A stretch of DNA of 64,000 bases from Neobacillus vireti (GCF_001026695.1 NZ_LDNB01000002.1:965702-1029701); one strand, 5' to 3'. Counted from the stretch's first letter, positions 24,902 to 35,412 are shown. The notes: generated by a model not told the origin, from the sequence alone. Translations and numbers: made by a program.

Positions 24902-26065
24902 ATGACATTTTTAGAAAAGGTTAAACCCCACTTAATTAGCGATGATATTTTAATTCAAGAAACTGTTCTTCATACACTACATGATTATCCTAGCGTTCCT
25001 GAAGAATGGACAGTAGCGTTATTGAGAGAGGCTTTTAAGCATAAAGAGAAGCAATCTTCCATTTTAATTTATGTGGAAAAACAAACCATCAATGAAGAAG
25101 CAGTACAGATTTTACTTGAAAATATCCCTAAGATGGATCAGTCTGAGAACCATTTAGCGTTAGGATTATTAGATTATTTGGAACCAGAGCTTGCTCGAAA
25201 ATATAAGGAGCCATTGAAAAGATATATTAACGATGATACCTGGGCGTTATACGAGTTAATCGAAAATGGGACTGAGGAAGACGTTTACGAGGAATATGCC
25301 AAAACGATCAATAGCCTTGACCGAGCAGATTCTTATCAGCACGACAAATTTGTAAAAGCAAAAAAACTAGCGAAATGTTTGGTGCAAAATAATTGGATTA
25401 CAGCAGAGGAAATTGCTTTTGATATCGAGAATGAATTAAAGAAGAAATGGTTTTCCTATAGCGGAATCCTGTCAGTTTATATGATTGGATTATTAAAATT
25501 GCCGCAGTTTATCCCCGTGCTAGCACGCTTGTTAGTAAGGGATGACGATATCTTATTAGAAGAGGCTGCTTTTGCGTTAATTTGTTTTCAAAATGATGAT
25601 GTTGTAAAAGAAGTTGCACCTTATTTAAAGAAATCGGATTCGATTATTTTTGCCGCTTCAGTTGTCGAAAATATCAAAACGGACCTTGCTGTAGAGGTTT
25701 TAAGAGAGGCTTACAGGGCTGCAAAAGAATTAGAGGATCAAGATTTATTAATCGAGGCACTCTGTCATCAGCTATCAAAGGTCGCATTGCCGGAAATCTC
25801 TGCCCATATGGAAAACGAGTATTTATCAGGGCTTGTTGATATCGAACAGGTCGTCTATAGTTATTATTCCATTCTTGGCGAGCAGCACCCTGAATTAGAG
25901 GAATGGAAACATGCAGCAATGGAAAGTGAAATGGATTACCGGAACGCACAAAAGCAATCGAATACGCTGCAAAGTGTACCTGTTCGAAATGAAAATCAAG
26001 TTGGTAGAAATGACCCATGTCCATGTGGAAGCGGGAAAAAATATAAAAAATGCTGTGGGAAATGA
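24902..26065 (+). CDS. HEAT-like repeat protein with C-terminal SEC-C motif
   Basis: A 387-residue, largely helical protein. Repeated [16 protein letters not shown] helices suggest an alpha-solenoid, and the end carries the SEC-C zinc motif [22 protein letters not shown] tails occur on SecA and on many stand-alone proteins that contact ribosomes or nucleic acids. CTGAAAGGACGCTGCAC precedes the ATG. Exact role unknown. Monocistronic. Confidence 0.7.
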   Translation: MTFLEKVKPHLISDDILIQETVLHTLHDYPSVPEEWTVALLREAFKHKEKQSSILIYVEKQTINEEAVQILLENIPKMDQSENHLALGLLDYLEPELARKYKEPLKRYINDDTWALYELIENGTEEDVYEEYAKTINSLDRADSYQHDKFVKAKKLAKCLVQNNWITAEEIAFDIENELKKKWFSYSGILSVYMIGLLKLPQFIPVLARLLVRDDDILLEEAAFALICFQNDDVVKEVAPYLKKSDSIIFAASVVENIKTDLAVEVLREAYRAAKELEDQDLLIEALCHQLSKVALPEISAHMENEYLSGLVDIEQVVYSYYSILGEQHPELEEWKHAAMESEMDYRNAQKQSNTLQSVPVRNENQVGRNDPCPCGSGKKYKKCCGK

Positions 26066-26114
26066 TAAATAAGATCAAAAACAAAACGGCTAATCGCTGT
26101 AAACTTCATGAATG

Positions 26115-26178
26115 AAAAAAGGGTCAGTCCTTTGGTGAAATAATTTCTTTAACTCACCGATTTTCTGACCCTTTTTTC
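26115..26178 (+). terminator. GGGTCAG-family hairpin
   Basis: AAAAAAGGGTCAG (26115-26127) pairs with CTGACCCTTTTTT (26165-26177); the inner part is imperfect. Confidence 0.75.
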
Positions 26179-26281
26179 TTAAATGTAAAGAATAAGATAG
26201 AAAAAAGGACCTATAGAACTATCCCTATGGCTATCTGTATAATTGTAACTATCTCAATATAACATCAAGGGAGAAGAATTT

Positions 26282-27544
26282 ATGAATTACATCAATAACC
26301 TGCTTTTAAAATTTGATATAGATCCCACCTTAGCTGGGTATCTTTCTATTATTCTTATGATTCTTTTTATAGCAGTCATCTGTATTGCAGCGAATTTTAT
26401 TACGAAAAAAGTAGTAATCAGGGTTATTACTCATATTGTGAAAAATAATAAATTCACGTGGGATACAATGCTATTGGAAAGAAGGGTATTTCATAAGCTA
26501 TCTCATTTTGTTCCTGCAATCATTATTTATTATTTTGCACCAACCTTTCCAAGCTATCAGGAATTGATAGAAAAGAGTGCCGTTGCCTATTTAATCATAA
26601 TGGGATTAATGGTGATGAACAGCTTATTAAATGCAATTAATGATATTTATCAAACCTATGATATATCTAAGGTTAAGCCAATAAAAGGGTATATCCAGGT
26701 AGTTAATATTATTGTCATTACACTTGGAGTAGTATTGGTTATTGCGAACCTGGTTGGAAAGAGCCCACTTGTTTTTCTAAGCGGGATTGGTGCACTCTCT
26801 GCCATCCTTATGTTGGTTTTCAAAGATTCATTGTTAGGACTTGTTGCTGGGATTCAATTGGCTTCTAATGATATGGTTCGGGTTGGTGACTGGATTGAAA
26901 TGCCGAAATACGGGGCAAATGGAGATATCATTGATATTTCTTTAAATACAGTAAAGGTACAAAATTTTGACAAAACGATTACTATGATTCCAAGCTATGC
27001 GATGATATCCGATTCCTTTATAAATTGGAGAGGGATGCAAACCTCTGGAGGGCGACGGATCAAGCGATCATTATTTATTGATATAAATAGTATTGCCTTT
27101 TGTACCGAGGAGATGATTAGGAAATTTAATACTATCGAATATCTCTCGGACCATATTATCGAGAGGGAACGTGAAATTGCAGAGTACAATACGAAGAACG
27201 ATATTAACAGGAGCAATCCAGTGAATGGAAGGGCACTTACTAATATTGGTGTATTTAGGGCGTATATCAGCAATTACATTCAACATCATCCTGGAATCAA
27301 TCAAGAAATGAGCTTAATGGTTAGACAATTAGAACCAACAGAACACGGGCTTCCTCTAGAAATATATGCATTTTCAAATGATATAAGATGGGCGGTATAC
27401 GAATCGGTACAAGCGGATATCTTTGACCATCTTTTCGCCGTAGCACAGGAGTTTGGACTTCGCATATTCCAGAATCCATCTGGGCATGATTTGAAAACGA
27501 TTGTGGATGAATCAAAGAGGGAAGTAATGAAATATAGGAACTGA
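26282..27544 (+). CDS. mechanosensitive channel, MscS family (YbdG/MscM-like)
   Basis: A 420-residue membrane channel. Four to five N-terminal hydrophobic segments lead to the pore-lining helix and beta domain: VFLSGIGALSAILMLVFKDSLLGLVAGIQL (about 163-192), then MVRVGDWIEMP and a long cytoplasmic C-terminus with RRIKRSLFIDIN. This length and C-terminal layout fit the YbdG branch rather than short MscS. It releases solutes on osmotic downshock. AAGGGAGAAG precedes the ATG. A decayed copy with a large internal deletion lies at about 41.6 kb. Confidence 0.85.
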   Translation: MNYINNLLLKFDIDPTLAGYLSIILMILFIAVICIAANFITKKVVIRVITHIVKNNKFTWDTMLLERRVFHKLSHFVPAIIIYYFAPTFPSYQELIEKSAVAYLIIMGLMVMNSLLNAINDIYQTYDISKVKPIKGYIQVVNIIVITLGVVLVIANLVGKSPLVFLSGIGALSAILMLVFKDSLLGLVAGIQLASNDMVRVGDWIEMPKYGANGDIIDISLNTVKVQNFDKTITMIPSYAMISDSFINWRGMQTSGGRRIKRSLFIDINSIAFCTEEMIRKFNTIEYLSDHIIEREREIAEYNTKNDINRSNPVNGRALTNIGVFRAYISNYIQHHPGINQEMSLMVRQLEPTEHGLPLEIYAFSNDIRWAVYESVQADIFDHLFAVAQEFGLRIFQNPSGHDLKTIVDESKREVMKYRN

Positions 27545-27615
27545 CCCTCAGTGGTCTTAAAGTCATACTCCCGAAGCGCTAAGGCTTTAGTGCGCAGTGG
27601 GTTTGACCCACTGGC
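27545..27615 (+). repeat. degenerate GGGTCAGACCC-family element
   Basis: CTGACCCTCAGTGG ... GAAGCGCTAAGGCTTTAGTGCGCAGTGGGTTTGACCCACTGG. The core GCTAA...TTAG...GC is that of the element at 16830, but the outer stem is broken. Confidence 0.6.
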
Positions 27616-27673
27616 CAGGGCGATGTCAGCGCCGTTCAAGCAGCGGTTGATGCAATAATAGATTCTTAATGTT

Positions 27674-27709
27674 AGGCACCTTCTAGGATTTTGGAAGGTG
27701 CCTTTTTAT
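27674..27709 (+). terminator. intrinsic terminator
   Basis: AGGCACCTTC (27674-27683) pairs perfectly with GAAGGTGCCT (27694-27703), followed by T. Confidence 0.85.
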
Positions 27710-27876
27710 TTAGTTAAGGTATTGTGAATATATTGTAAATATTTAAAATATTTATTTATAAGTAAGTAGTTACGGTATAACATAAAGTTAATATTTGATT
27801 GGTATCGTTTTTAATGTGTTTTACTGATATTTAGTTTACCAAACAAACATTTGAAAATGTGGGGGGAAAACTTTTT

Positions 27877-28974
27877 ATGAAAAAAGGCTCATTAGTGAAA
27901 ATGGCCGCAGTTGGAATTTTATCAGTTTCATTGTTTGCAGGTTGTTCAAACACTTCTAAAACCGATTCAAAAAAGTTAGATTCTATTAAGCTAACCCTTG
28001 AAGAAATCACCAAGAAAGCAAAGGAAGAAGGAAAACTAAATTCAGTCGGTATGCCTGATCAATGGGCAAACTGGAAACAAACGTGGGATGATTTAAAATC
28101 AAAATACAACATTGAACATATTGACACGGACATGTCAAGTGCTGAGGAATTGGCAAAATTTGAATCCGAAAAGGAAAATGCATCTGCTGATATCGGGGAT
28201 GTCGGAATTAATTTTGGACCCCTAGCAAAAGAAAAAGGATTAACCCTCGCATATAAAACCTCCTATTGGGATGATGTGCCTGAGTGGGCAAAAGATGATA
28301 AGGGGCATTGGATGGTAGGTTATACAGGTACAATTGCCTTTATTACAGATAAAACAAAAGTAAAGAATCCGCCTAAGTCATGGAAGGATTTAGAGAATGG
28401 TGATTTTAAAGTAACCGTTGGAGATGTCTTAAAGGCAAGCCAGGCCCAATTTGCCGTATTAGCAGCCGCTTTTGCTAAAGGAGGAGACGAGGCAAATATA
28501 CAGCCGGGGATTGATTTCTTTGAAAAGTTAGCGAAGGAAGGCCGTCTTGTTACAACTGACCCTAAAGTAACAACATTAGAAAAAGGGGAAGAAGATGTTG
28601 CCCTTGTTTGGGATTTCAATGGTTTAGGATATCGTGACAATATTGATGCAAATCGTTTTGATGTCACAATCCCTGAAGAAGCATCTGTCGTTTCTGGTTA
28701 TGCATCGGTAATTAACAAATATGCTAAACATCCTTATTCAGCAATACTGGCAAGAGAATATATTTTCTCAGATGAAGGACAGGCAAACTTAGCCCGTGGC
28801 TATGCAAGACCTATTCGCGATAATGTAAAGCTGCCTGAAGATGCTAAAGCGAAGCTTCTGCCAAATGAACTATACAAAAATGTTAGACCGGTTAAAGATA
28901 TGAAGGCTTGGGAAAAAACAATTCCAACATTGCTGGAATTATGGGAAAGCAAGGTATTAATAAATGTCAAATAA
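27877..28974 (+). CDS. ABC transporter substrate-binding lipoprotein (family 1, PhnS-like)
   Basis: A 365-residue lipoprotein: a signal segment ending in the lipobox LFAGCS, then a periplasmic-binding-protein fold of the extracellular solute-binding family 1 type, with SADIGDVGINFGP and YSAILAREYIFSDEGQ typical of iron, thiamine, spermidine and aminoethylphosphonate binders. GTGGGGGG precedes the ATG at 27877. It is the first gene of a four-gene importer operon and is separated from the permeases by a hairpin, as often seen where the binding protein is made in excess. Confidence 0.8.
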   Translation: MKKGSLVKMAAVGILSVSLFAGCSNTSKTDSKKLDSIKLTLEEITKKAKEEGKLNSVGMPDQWANWKQTWDDLKSKYNIEHIDTDMSSAEELAKFESEKENASADIGDVGINFGPLAKEKGLTLAYKTSYWDDVPEWAKDDKGHWMVGYTGTIAFITDKTKVKNPPKSWKDLENGDFKVTVGDVLKASQAQFAVLAAAFAKGGDEANIQPGIDFFEKLAKEGRLVTTDPKVTTLEKGEEDVALVWDFNGLGYRDNIDANRFDVTIPEEASVVSGYASVINKYAKHPYSAILAREYIFSDEGQANLARGYARPIRDNVKLPEDAKAKLLPNELYKNVRPVKDMKAWEKTIPTLLELWESKVLINVK

Positions 28975-28995
28975 GTTGATTTTTTTAAATGGGGG

Positions 28996-29022
28996 CGCCT
29001 TCTATTTAAGAAGGCGTTTTTC
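28996..29022 (+). terminator. intra-operon attenuating hairpin
   Basis: CGCCTTC (28996-29002) pairs with GAAGGCG (29010-29016), followed by TTTTT. It lies between the binding-protein and permease genes. Confidence 0.75.
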
Positions 29023-29087
29023 AATAGTCGCTTTTATTTTCGAAAAACACAAGCGTTTGCTTTATGCAACGAAAGGGGTTTTTGATA

Positions 29088-29933
29088 TTGAAACGTATGA
29101 ATGGAATGTTTCTCATTAGTATCATTCCGTTTTTCATTTTGGTTCTTTTGTTTTTATTTGTCCCGCTTTTTTTTATGCTTTATAGCAGTTTTCAAGGCGA
29201 TGGAGGATCAGGATTTACCTTCAAACAATATTTAGAAATATTTCAAAACACTTATTACCACCAGGCATTTAAAAATAGTATCATCATTAGCTTTTTCTCA
29301 AGTTTAATCGCTATAGGCCTTGCTGTGTTCGCAACTTACTCAATCACCCTATTTTCAAAAAAAATACAAGACCGAATCCTGGTATTTGCCAACCTAACTG
29401 CGAATTTTGCAGGAATTCCGTTAGCGTTTGCCTTTATCGTAATTTTAGGAAACAGCGGTTTGTTTACCTTATTATTTAAACATTTTGGCTGGGATTTACT
29501 GAATTCCTTTAATCTCTACTCCTGGTCGGGATTGGTCCTCATTTATATTTATTTCCAGCTTCCGCTTGCTGTCATGCTGATTTATCCAGTATATCAAGGG
29601 ATTCAAGCACAATGGAAAGAGTCGGCAGCCCTTCTTGGAGCGTCACCTTTACAATTTTGGCTAAGAATTGGTGGACCAATTATTTTGCCTAGTATCGCAG
29701 GGACCTTCAGTATTCTTTTTGCTAATGCAATGGGAGCTTATGCCTCAGCATTTGCTTTGACAGGAAGTACCTATAACTTGGTTACGATTCGGATTGGCGC
29801 GCTTACAACGGGAGATATTTTTGCAAGACCTGAGCTCGGAAGTGCAATAGCAACCCTATTAGGCGTAACCTTAGTTGTTGCATTACTCATAAATGAATGG
29901 TTGACCCGCAGGATTCGGAGGGATTTATCATGA
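29088..29933 (+). CDS. ABC transporter permease 1 (PhnU/PotB-like)
   Basis: About 281 residues with six membrane segments and the permease coupling motif WKESAALLGASPLQFWLRIGGP (about 180-201), the EAA loop. AAAGGGG upstream supports the TTG at 29088. It overlaps the next permease gene by ATGA. The pair of dissimilar permeases plus one ATPase fits importers of polyamines, iron or phosphonates. Confidence 0.82.
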   Translation: MKRMNGMFLISIIPFFILVLLFLFVPLFFMLYSSFQGDGGSGFTFKQYLEIFQNTYYHQAFKNSIIISFFSSLIAIGLAVFATYSITLFSKKIQDRILVFANLTANFAGIPLAFAFIVILGNSGLFTLLFKHFGWDLLNSFNLYSWSGLVLIYIYFQLPLAVMLIYPVYQGIQAQWKESAALLGASPLQFWLRIGGPIILPSIAGTFSILFANAMGAYASAFALTGSTYNLVTIRIGALTTGDIFARPELGSAIATLLGVTLVVALLINEWLTRRIRRDLS

Positions 29934-30709
29934 AAAAACCATTCTATCATTATATTACGATTGGCATTGTTCTATTGTACTTACTGATTCCCTTACTAGG
30001 TACATTTCAATATTCTTTTGCTACCTCTTGGCATAAAACTATTTTACCGGAGGGCTTTACAATAAAATGGTATGTTGAATTATTTGGTGATCTTCGGTTC
30101 CTAAAATCTTTAGGCCGATCTCTGGTTATGTCCCTTGGTGCAACGATTTTAACATTAGTTATCATGGTCCCTGCTATTTTCTCCATTGTCTTATACGCAC
30201 CGAAGTTAGAAAAAATGATTCAATCTCTTATCGTAATGACGTATGCAATGCCGGGAATCATTCTTGCCGTAGGATTAATCCGCGCCTATTCGACCAGTGG
30301 AATTTCGATGGTGCTTATTACCATCGGTGCTTACTTTGTCGGAATCCTGCCTTATATGTATCAGGGGACGCGTAACTCTTTGAGGAATATAAATGCAGAG
30401 TCCTTGATGGAGGCGGCAGAAATATTGGGAGCAAGCCGATATACGGCCTTCCAAAAAGTGATTGTGCCAAATATTATCTCGGGAATTCTTGTTTCGTCAT
30501 TACTCTCTTTCTCCATCTTATTCGGGGAATTCGTCCTTATTAATTTATTAGTCGGCGGCCATTTTGAAACAGTTCAAATCTATTTATTTCAAAAATTAAG
30601 CCAGAGCGGTCATATTGCCAGTGCTATTGTCGTTTGCTACTTTCTCCTAATTAGTATTCTTTCAGCAATAATGATAAAAATGACACGCAAAAAAAAGGAG
30701 CCCGTATAA
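29930..30709 (+). CDS. ABC transporter permease 2 (PhnV/PotC-like)
   Basis: A 259-residue partner permease with six membrane segments and the EAA loop ESLMEAAEILGASRYTAF (about 152-169). The ATG overlaps the stop of permease 1 (ATGA), indicating translational coupling. The frame from 29897 is longer but lacks a ribosome site. The stop abuts the start of the ATPase gene. Confidence 0.82.
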   Translation: MKKPFYHYITIGIVLLYLLIPLLGTFQYSFATSWHKTILPEGFTIKWYVELFGDLRFLKSLGRSLVMSLGATILTLVIMVPAIFSIVLYAPKLEKMIQSLIVMTYAMPGIILAVGLIRAYSTSGISMVLITIGAYFVGILPYMYQGTRNSLRNINAESLMEAAEILGASRYTAFQKVIVPNIISGILVSSLLSFSILFGEFVLINLLVGGHFETVQIYLFQKLSQSGHIASAIVVCYFLLISILSAIMIKMTRKKKEPV

Positions 30710-31714
30710 ATGAGTTTTTTAACGATAGAGAATATTAAAAAGTCCTTTGACAACGAAACAGTTTTGCACTCTTTAAATCTTTCGATAAAAGAAGGAGAAT
30801 TTATTACATTGTTAGGTCCAAGCGGCTGTGGGAAAAGTACTCTGTTACGGACAATTGCAGGATTAATCCATCAGGATGAAGGTAAAATCCATATTGATGG
30901 AAAAGATGTGACTGAGGTAAAGCCTAAAGACCGCCAAGTGGGTATGGTGTTTCAATCGTATGCGCTATTTCCGAATATGACCGTTCAGGAAAATATCGAA
31001 TTTGGTTTGAAGATGAAGAAGTTGGATAAGGAAACGGTTAAACAAAATGCCGCGAAGATTGTCGAACTGGTTGAATTAACAGGGAAAGAAAAATCGTATC
31101 CCCGTGAGCTGTCAGGCGGTCAGCAACAGCGAGTTGCATTAGCCCGTTCCTTGGTAACACGGCCGAAAGTGTTATTACTCGATGAGCCGCTTAGTGCCTT
31201 GGATGCCCAAATTCGTAAAAACCTGCAAAAACAACTTCGCAGTATCCAACAGGAACTGAATATGACAACGATTCTGGTGACACATGATCAAGAAGAAGCC
31301 ATGGCGGTAAGTGACTATGTTTATATTATGAATAAAGGCCAAATTGCTCAAAGCGGGACACCGCATGAAATTTATACCCGCCCTGTTAACGAATTTGTTG
31401 CGCGGTTTATTGGCAACTATAATGTTTTAACCCGGGAAGAAGTATCGAATTTATTTAAAGGAGAGAAAAACTTTAAGAATAAGATGTATGCCATTAGACC
31501 AGAAGCCTTTAGTGAGGATCGTATTCTAGACGGCTATGAAATATCAGGGAAAATACAAAAAACGTCCATGCTCGGCAATATCACTCGTTTTGAATTAGAG
31601 GCCAATCATGTTTCCTTTATCGCAGATCGGTTACACAAAATAGATGAAGATGCTCAAAAACAGGAGACAAAAACATTATATCTTAACCGTAAAGACGTGA
31701 TTCCACTATCATGA
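30710..31714 (+). CDS. ABC transporter ATP-binding protein (PotA/PhnT/FbpC-like)
   Basis: A 334-residue ATPase with Walker A GPSGCGKST (37-45), Q-loop VFQSYALFPN, signature LSGGQQQ (about 136), Walker B VLLLDEPLSALD and the H-loop THDQEEA, followed by a short TOBE-like regulatory domain. The ATG directly follows the permease 2 stop. Substrate is not readable from the ATPase. A secreted phosphodiesterase gene converges on this operon, which favours an organophosphorus substrate, by inference only. Confidence 0.85.
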   Translation: MSFLTIENIKKSFDNETVLHSLNLSIKEGEFITLLGPSGCGKSTLLRTIAGLIHQDEGKIHIDGKDVTEVKPKDRQVGMVFQSYALFPNMTVQENIEFGLKMKKLDKETVKQNAAKIVELVELTGKEKSYPRELSGGQQQRVALARSLVTRPKVLLLDEPLSALDAQIRKNLQKQLRSIQQELNMTTILVTHDQEEAMAVSDYVYIMNKGQIAQSGTPHEIYTRPVNEFVARFIGNYNVLTREEVSNLFKGEKNFKNKMYAIRPEAFSEDRILDGYEISGKIQKTSMLGNITRFELEANHVSFIADRLHKIDEDAQKQETKTLYLNRKDVIPLS

Positions 31715-31773
31715 ATGTACTGTTAAACGAGCGGCAGCATTACATTTTAGTGCAATTAGAAAACTGGTGTCAG

Positions 31774-31802
31774 GCACCATCCAGAATGGATGGTGCTTTT
31801 TT
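31774..31802 (+). terminator. intrinsic terminator, GTGTCAGGCACC-family
   Basis: GCACCATCC (31774-31782) pairs with GGATGGTGC (31788-31796) plus T; the flanking GTGTCAGGCACC is a dispersed motif in this window. Confidence 0.85.
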
Positions 31803-33804
31803 ATCGTTTTATCAGGGATTCTGAATGTTCGGATGACTTATCATTTTTAAAAATCCCCTTAATCTTTTTACCTTCTACAAATGATGGTGTTTCTAACTCT
31901 AGTAAATCGTAAATAGTAGGAGCAATATCTAAATTTGACATAGCATTAATGTGTTTACCTTTGCGAAAGTCAGGCCCAACTGCCATAAAGACAGGTCTAA
32001 GCATGCTTCTGGATGGATCCCCTCCATGTGTTCCCAAATCAATTGGCGGTGTTACATTTTTTGAAGTCCCGCTGCCTATCACATAGCCGGGGGCTCCTAT
32101 CAACACCACATCTCCTGAATTTGGATGCATTAAAAGTGATTTATTATCATCCGTGTTTTTCAATACTTGTTCATAAGGATGAACTTTTCTTTCAAAAAGA
32201 TATTTCCAGTTATCTTTGAGATTCTCTTGAACATCATGAAATGAGAGGGTATCGCTCTTAAAAGCTGCCATCATTTCTTTCACATTATGTTGAACGACCG
32301 ACCCCTTTCTTTTTTTAACTTCTAACCCTTTAAAAAGTTGAATAATCTGGTTACGAACCTTGTCATACTCCTCTGGAGGGACAATTCCATCTTTTTCCCG
32401 CTTCTTCAAGTTAATGTATACATTTGCTGTGGACCCGCTTGGAATGGCATATGCTATTGATTCTTTATAATTGACTTTATTAGTCTTATCAACTGTTAGT
32501 AACCCGGCATCTTTTAATACTTTGTTAGGTGATAGAGTGGAATGAGCTGGTTCCATTCCATGATCTGAGACGACAAACAATGCATCCTTCTTATCTAGGG
32601 ATTTCAAGGTTTTACCGACAACCTTATCCGCTAACTTATAGGACCATTCAATATAAGACATATATTTTTTTGACTTCTCAGGTGAGTATCCTGGCTGCCT
32701 AGGATCTATTAATAAATACTTATGCTGTTCATGATCAATTTGCGGGGCATAAAACATCAGTAAATCAGGATTATATTTCTGTTTAATATAGAGGGAAACA
32801 TTTGTGACCCACATGACAAATCGGGAGCTGATATCCTGATATTCCTTTCTAGAAATCCATCCTTTTTCAAGGGCGATATCATCATCCTGAACCGGAAAAA
32901 AACCAAATTGTTTCTGAATATCATCTGAAAATCCTTTAGGACCACTAATTAAGCCGGAAGTAACTGCTGTCCGGTACATCTGAATAGGACTATTTAGATC
33001 ATGGTTATCTGTATTCATTTTGAACCAAAAACCAGCTAGTTGATTTTTTGTATGTAAAGAAAGAGATCCCCATTGCTTTCCTTTTATGATGGAGTCATCT
33101 TGAACTGCCTTTTTGTCTTCAGATAACAAAAAAGTGTCATAATTTTGCTTTTGATCATCGGTAGAGTCGATAGCCAAGATGTGAATGAGATGATTTTCCT
33201 CGTTTTTCAGGTTGATGGTGAATTCTGCTTCTTTTAAAGGACTGAAGCTTTTAGGAGGATTAATCCACTCATCAGTATTTTTGAAGGTTAATGACTCCAA
33301 AGCGCTTGGAGACCATGTTTTCCCATAATAAATAGAATAATCACCTTGTTTACCATTCTTAGGATTAGCTCCTGGAAAAGCAATGGTAGCTGTTGTTTTC
33401 CCCTGTTTTCTAGCCTCTACCCACAATGGAGGCACCTGAATTTCCGCTTGGAAACCATCATCTTTATTTTCTAAGGATTTATTCAGTTCATGCCATTGAT
33501 TACTTACAATCCCTGTCAGGTGAGGTGTCGCTCCTGTAGCAATTGCTGCGTGTGAAGGGGCTGTTAGAGAAGGAGTAATGGTAGTGGGATGTTTTGCCCA
33601 TACCCCTTTGTCAAGCAGCTGCTTGATATGAGGCAATTTATTTTCATTAACATATTTATTTGTGTAGTCATTTTTCATTCCGTCAAAAGAGAGGAGTATG
33701 ACCTTTCTGTCAGCTTCTTGATTTTGTTTGGCTTCTACTGTATGAATCTGTGGAAGAAAACACAAGTTTAGAACGAGTAGGCCAGCTATTAATGGTTTTC
33801 TCAT
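31801..33804 (-). CDS. secreted type I phosphodiesterase / alkaline phosphatase superfamily
   Basis: A 667-residue exported enzyme with a signal peptide (RKPLIAGLLVLNLCFLP). VILLSFDGMKNDYT (about 35-48) supplies the first metal aspartate, and TTITPSLTAPSHAAIATGATPH holds the catalytic threonine of the nucleotide pyrophosphatase/phosphodiesterase group. YAPQIDHEQH, VVSDHGMEP and LGTHGGDP give further metal ligands. An insertion of about 250 residues (about 130-380) separates the halves. It would release phosphate or alcohol from phosphodiesters or phosphonates outside the cell. Convergent with the ABC operon. Confidence 0.8.
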   Translation of the reverse strand: MRKPLIAGLLVLNLCFLPQIHTVEAKQNQEADRKVILLSFDGMKNDYTNKYVNENKLPHIKQLLDKGVWAKHPTTITPSLTAPSHAAIATGATPHLTGIVSNQWHELNKSLENKDDGFQAEIQVPPLWVEARKQGKTTATIAFPGANPKNGKQGDYSIYYGKTWSPSALESLTFKNTDEWINPPKSFSPLKEAEFTINLKNEENHLIHILAIDSTDDQKQNYDTFLLSEDKKAVQDDSIIKGKQWGSLSLHTKNQLAGFWFKMNTDNHDLNSPIQMYRTAVTSGLISGPKGFSDDIQKQFGFFPVQDDDIALEKGWISRKEYQDISSRFVMWVTNVSLYIKQKYNPDLLMFYAPQIDHEQHKYLLIDPRQPGYSPEKSKKYMSYIEWSYKLADKVVGKTLKSLDKKDALFVVSDHGMEPAHSTLSPNKVLKDAGLLTVDKTNKVNYKESIAYAIPSGSTANVYINLKKREKDGIVPPEEYDKVRNQIIQLFKGLEVKKRKGSVVQHNVKEMMAAFKSDTLSFHDVQENLKDNWKYLFERKVHPYEQVLKNTDDNKSLLMHPNSGDVVLIGAPGYVIGSGTSKNVTPPIDLGTHGGDPSRSMLRPVFMAVGPDFRKGKHINAMSNLDIAPTIYDLLELETPSFVEGKKIKGIFKNDKSSEHSESLIKR

Positions 33805-34044
33805 TTTCTTATCCTTTCTGATTTTTATGGCTATTCAAACGGTGTATGCATGTATTTCTTTCCTGCATGTTATGGGAAATCTCTTAAAATAGCCTACATT
33901 ATTTATACCCGTTTCATTTCATATAAATCAGTATTTTCTAAGATTCAGTACTATCCGGTACTTGTGGTACAAAGGTTGATGTTTGTTGTCTCCGTCAATT
34001 TTGTATAAAATAAGAATTGAAAATAAAAGAGAAAAGGTGATATT

Positions 34045-35412
34045 ATGGGAAAATTATCAGATGTCATATCAAATAATCATCATGAGAATGTCGAGGAATT
34101 AAAAGAATTGCTCCGGATTCCAAGCATCAGTTCCTTATCTGAGCATAAAGAGGACATTCAAAAAGCAGCTTCCTGGATTGCCGGTAAATTAAAAAACATT
34201 GGAATGGAACATGTTAAAATTGTCCAAACAAATGGCCATCCCATTATTTATGCGGACTGGCTACATCAGGAAAATGCCCCAACAGTCCTAGTCTACGGCC
34301 ATTATGACGTGCAGCCCGTTGACCCTGTTCATTTATGGGAAACTCCTCCTTTTGAACCGACAATCCGTGATGAAAAGATTTTTGCCAGAGGGGCGACAGA
34401 CGACAAGGGGCAGACGTTCTTACATATCAAAGCGGTGGAAACCTTATTGAAAGTAGAAGGCAAATTACCGGTAAACGTAAAATTTTGCATCGAAGGAGAA
34501 GAAGAAATCGGAAGTCCTCATCTTCCGCAATTTTTATCCGAAAATAAAGAGAAATTATCATGTGATGTGGTCGTTATTTCCGATTCTGATATGTGGGACA
34601 GAGGCATCCCTGCCATCACCTATTCTTTAAGAGGCCTTTGTGCACTAGAGTTTTCCCTAAAAACCGCAAAGTCTGATTTGCACTCCGGCATGTTTGGAGG
34701 GGGAGTCCAGAATGCTAACCATTTATTGGTACAGCTGCTTTCGACTCTCCATGATGCAAACGGAAAAGTGAATGTGGACCATTTTTATGATGATGTCGTG
34801 GACCTGACTGAATTTGAAAAGGAACAAATTAAAGCATTGGGTTTCAATGAAGAAAAGCTAAAACAATCGTTGGGATTAACGGAATTAACGGGAGGGGAAA
34901 ACAATTTTCCATATCCTGAGAAAATCAGCTCCCGGCCAACATTAGAAATAAACGGTTTATGGGGCGGATTTCAGGGAGAAGGGACAAAAACGGTCATCCC
35001 GAACGAGGCACATGCCAAAATCACTTGCCGTCTAGTTCACAATCAAAACCCTGAAAAGATACAGCAATCAATCAAAAAGCATCTGGAGGAACATGCACCA
35101 AAAGGATGCACACTAAAAGTGACTCTTGGCGATACAGGGAATCCATTTTTAACCCCAATCGACAGTCCGATGATCCAAAAAGCGGCCGAAGCGTATCAAA
35201 ACATATATGGGAAAGCCCCAGTTTACAAACGAGAAGGCGGCTCGATTCCGATTGTATCGGATTTCAACCAATCCCTAAATGCACCTGTCGTCTTAATGGG
35301 ATTCGGTTTACCGGATGAAAATCTCCATGCACCAAATGAACATTTTAACTTGGAAAATTTTGATAAAGGCATTTTGACGATTTGCTCGTTTTTAGAACTG
35401 GTACAAAAATAA
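34045..35412 (+). CDS. M20 family dipeptidase (CNDP-like)
   Basis: A 455-residue metallopeptidase. His86 (GHYDVQPVDP), Asp119 (GATDDKGQ), the EGEEEIGS block (150-157) and DLHSGMFGG form the two-zinc site and dimer domain of the carnosinase-like dipeptidases. The C-terminal HAPNEHF supplies the last ligand. AAAAGGTGATATT precedes the ATG. It probably recycles dipeptides in the cytoplasm. The small acetyltransferase gene 39 bp downstream may be co-transcribed. Confidence 0.85.
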   Translation: MGKLSDVISNNHHENVEELKELLRIPSISSLSEHKEDIQKAASWIAGKLKNIGMEHVKIVQTNGHPIIYADWLHQENAPTVLVYGHYDVQPVDPVHLWETPPFEPTIRDEKIFARGATDDKGQTFLHIKAVETLLKVEGKLPVNVKFCIEGEEEIGSPHLPQFLSENKEKLSCDVVVISDSDMWDRGIPAITYSLRGLCALEFSLKTAKSDLHSGMFGGGVQNANHLLVQLLSTLHDANGKVNVDHFYDDVVDLTEFEKEQIKALGFNEEKLKQSLGLTELTGGENNFPYPEKISSRPTLEINGLWGGFQGEGTKTVIPNEAHAKITCRLVHNQNPEKIQQSIKKHLEEHAPKGCTLKVTLGDTGNPFLTPIDSPMIQKAAEAYQNIYGKAPVYKREGGSIPIVSDFNQSLNAPVVLMGFGLPDENLHAPNEHFNLENFDKGILTICSFLELVQK

